Source of the DNA: Actinomycetota bacterium
Lineage (GTDB): Bacteria; Actinomycetota; Thermoleophilia; Gaiellales; Gaiellaceae
Reading direction: 5' to 3'
Assembly: GCA_005883235.1 (NCBI GenBank)
Contig: VAYE01000123.1
Span: 1-7,737 of the forward strand
DNA length: 7,737 nucleotides
Below are positions 6,689 through 7,737 of this stretch, piece by piece. Position numbers and translations under genes: made by a program. Numbering within the stretch: the first letter of the stretch is position 1; each line of letters starts with the position of its first letter. The notes beneath the pieces are model-generated. The model made no database searches, was not told the origin of the DNA, and worked only from the letters and a program-made list of their open reading frames with translations.

Positions 6689-7247
6689 GATCGTCGCACG
6701 CGGGAACGCCCTGGTCGCTCTCGTCCTCTCCGGAGCGGTCGCGGCCAGGCCGCCGTCTCCGACCACGGCCACTCGGGCTTTCCGTCACTGGCTCGAGCAG
6801 CGGTACGCCGGCCCGAAGGGGTACTGGACGTGTCCCGCTGCCCAGAGCTTCGGCAACCGCGCCTACTGCTCGGCCGAGGTCCGGGTCGGGCACAGATGGC
6901 ACTTCGTCGAGGCAACCGCGAGGCTCTCCGGAGGTCGGGTCGTGATCTCGAGGGCCCGGGATCACTCCTGGTTTCGCCGCTGGTCGAGCTATTCGCGCCG
7001 GCCGCTGGCCGGCTTCGACACACCTGGAAAGGCCTCCGTGAACAGTCCCGCCTTCGACTGGGCATTCCTCGCGCTCGGCGCAGGCGACGGCTGGAAGCGC
7101 GGCCGAAAGTCCTTCAGCGTGAACTCATACGACGGCGACTCGGCAGGCCTCCGCAGGTTCTTCGTCTTCCGCTGCGGCGTGCGCGGCGCGCTCGTCACGT
7201 GCCGGAATGCCTTCTGCGACGCGATGCGATACAGGCCGCGGGCCTGA
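6687..7247 (+). CDS. Exported protein of unknown function, five cysteines
   Basis: No family is recognised. The 186-residue product begins with MIVARGNALVALVLSGAVAA, a plausible signal peptide with a basic n-region, hydrophobic core and A-V-A-type cleavage site near residue 20. The mature protein is basic and rich in Trp, Arg and Ser. It has Cys at 49, 61, 163, 172 and 177, an odd number, so one thiol may be free or pair between molecules. The last 25 residues (FRCGVRGALVTCRN onward) loosely recall the cysteine-bearing ends of small actinobacterial secreted proteins, but I cannot name a family. The frame stays open upstream to 6477, but that part is antisense to the YjbR-like gene and lacks a signal peptide, so ATG 6687 is chosen. 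No good Shine-Dalgarno or -10 element is seen. Its stop is two bases from the convergent membrane-protein stop. Confidence 0.65.
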   Translation: MIVARGNALVALVLSGAVAARPPSPTTATRAFRHWLEQRYAGPKGYWTCPAAQSFGNRAYCSAEVRVGHRWHFVEATARLSGGRVVISRARDHSWFRRWSSYSRRPLAGFDTPGKASVNSPAFDWAFLALGAGDGWKRGRKSFSVNSYDGDSAGLRRFFVFRCGVRGALVTCRNAFCDAMRYRPRA

Positions 7248-7249
7248 GC

Positions 7250-7555
7250 TCAGCGCGCGATCAGAGCGTTCCGCAGGAGCGCCAGCACCCAGATGCCGCT
7301 CAGGTAGGCGTAGAGCTGCGACGGCACGAAGATGAAGAACAGCGCGAAGAGGGAAGGGCCGAGTGCGTTGCTCCCGTGGATCACGAACGTCATCGCCGCC
7401 GGAGCGACGAATTGGGCGACGGCGAGCGCCGCGACGAGGTGCACCATCCTGACCGTGGGCCGCACCGGCGCGAGCCGCGGATGGCGGGCGAAGACCCAGA
7501 GCGCGATCAACGCGCTTCCGATCGAGATCGCGACGACCAGCGACGCCGACGACAC
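7250..7555 (-). CDS. Small integral membrane protein of unknown function
   Basis: The 101-residue product is mostly hydrophobic. Helices are likely at about residues 5-22, 37-60 and 66-96; the last is long and broken by a Pro-Ser pair, so it may be two short spans. Charged residues cluster between the first two helices (RHPRLAPVRPTVR) and at the C-terminal end. No enzyme or transporter motif is visible and the family is unknown. The GTG at 7555 is the first possible start, since an in-frame TAG, which is the stop of the upstream gene, lies two codons earlier. The three-base gap to that gene suggests one transcript and coupled translation. An overlapping plus-strand frame at 7332-7562 lacks such features and was not called. 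Confidence 0.65.
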   Translation of the reverse strand: MSSASLVVAISIGSALIALWVFARHPRLAPVRPTVRMVHLVAALAVAQFVAPAAMTFVIHGSNALGPSLFALFFIFVPSQLYAYLSGIWVLALLRNALIAR

Positions 7556-7558
7556 GGG

Positions 7559-7737
7559 CTAGAGGAGAATCCTCCGTGCTGTCTCGCTCGCGCACCCTCT
7601 GTCCACGAGCTCGACGGCGAGGTGGAGGTCGACGTTCGTGTCCATCGCGAGCTCGACCGCGTCCTTCCAGAGATAGCCCGCGCGGAGGAGCACGATCAAG
7701 CGCCAGCGGACGACCGAGTCCTCGGTCGCCGAGGCGA
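7559..7737 (-). CDS. Small protein of unknown function, C-terminal end (partial)
   Basis: The minus strand is open from the window edge to TAG at 7561-7559, giving 58 visible residues; the start is beyond base 7737. The sequence is a run of amphipathic helices with a WRLIVLLRAGYLWKDAVELA segment, then DVDLHLAVELVDRGC and an ARRILL end. From memory, short actinobacterial hypothetical proteins end in a similar AGY...A..LA....VDLH.AV.L...GC...A.RILL pattern, which supports a real gene; I cannot name the family or a function. It lies three bases upstream of the small membrane protein gene and in the same frame, so the two probably form an operon. Confidence 0.6.
   Translation of the reverse strand, partial: ASATEDSVVRWRLIVLLRAGYLWKDAVELAMDTNVDLHLAVELVDRGCASETARRILL

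Noticed and set aside
6689..6772. Upstream extension of the YjbR-like protein to an ATG at 6772
   Set aside because: The extra 28 residues do not fit the family's N-terminus and lie antisense to the signal peptide of the divergent gene.
7332..7562. A 76-codon plus-strand frame opposite the small membrane protein
   Set aside because: The minus-strand frame has clear membrane helices and an upstream coupled gene; the plus-strand product has neither start signals nor recognisable features.
7562..7574. Small inverted repeat GAGGA-GAA-TCCTC
   Set aside because: The arms are only five bases, it lies within the end of a coding region, and no T-run follows, so it is not a credible terminator or operator.
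1..7737. Defence system, mobile element, CRISPR or RNA gene
   Set aside because: No transposase, integrase, nuclease, reverse transcriptase, direct-repeat array, tRNA cloverleaf or rRNA sequence was seen on either strand.

Overview
The window is GC-rich DNA, roughly 70% GC by eye, with the tight gene packing, GTG starts and probable leaderless transcripts typical of high-GC Actinobacteria. Taken together, a Thermoleophilia/Gaiellales-like lineage is my best guess. That placement is an inference from style, not from a marker gene. No tRNA, rRNA, CRISPR array, insertion sequence or phage gene was found, and no stretch of 300 bases lacks a gene.

Left block (1-3754, all + strand): the tail of a ClpP protease subunit, then a multi-pass membrane protein of the LPG-synthase transmembrane (UPF0104) family, a YfcE-like metallophosphoesterase and a full-length fused ABC exporter. 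The last three are packed at +9, -1 and +4 bases, which suggests co-transcription. Both membrane proteins could act on envelope lipids, but no substrate can be read from the sequence.

Middle block (3761-6269, + strand): an exported eight-cysteine protein of unknown function, then a protein that looks like a metallo-beta-lactamase fold with most metal ligands replaced, then a two-domain VOC ring-cleaving dioxygenase of the hydroquinone type. The last two overlap by ATGA with a strong Shine-Dalgarno site. A clean -10 element precedes the first gene by exactly six bases, so this block probably has its own leaderless promoter.

Right block (6270-7737, mixed strands): a MmcQ/YjbR-family protein on the minus strand, a second exported cysteine-containing protein on the plus strand, and a minus-strand pair consisting of a truncated small acidic protein followed after three bases by a three-helix membrane protein. 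Two gene junctions are extremely compact: divergent ATG codons sharing a CATG, and convergent stop codons forming TGAGCTCA.

I see no defence system, biosynthetic cluster or mobile element. The observations most worth following are the repeated -10/six-base/start arrangement, the metal-site-less lactamase-like protein coupled to a dioxygenase, and the two exported orphans.
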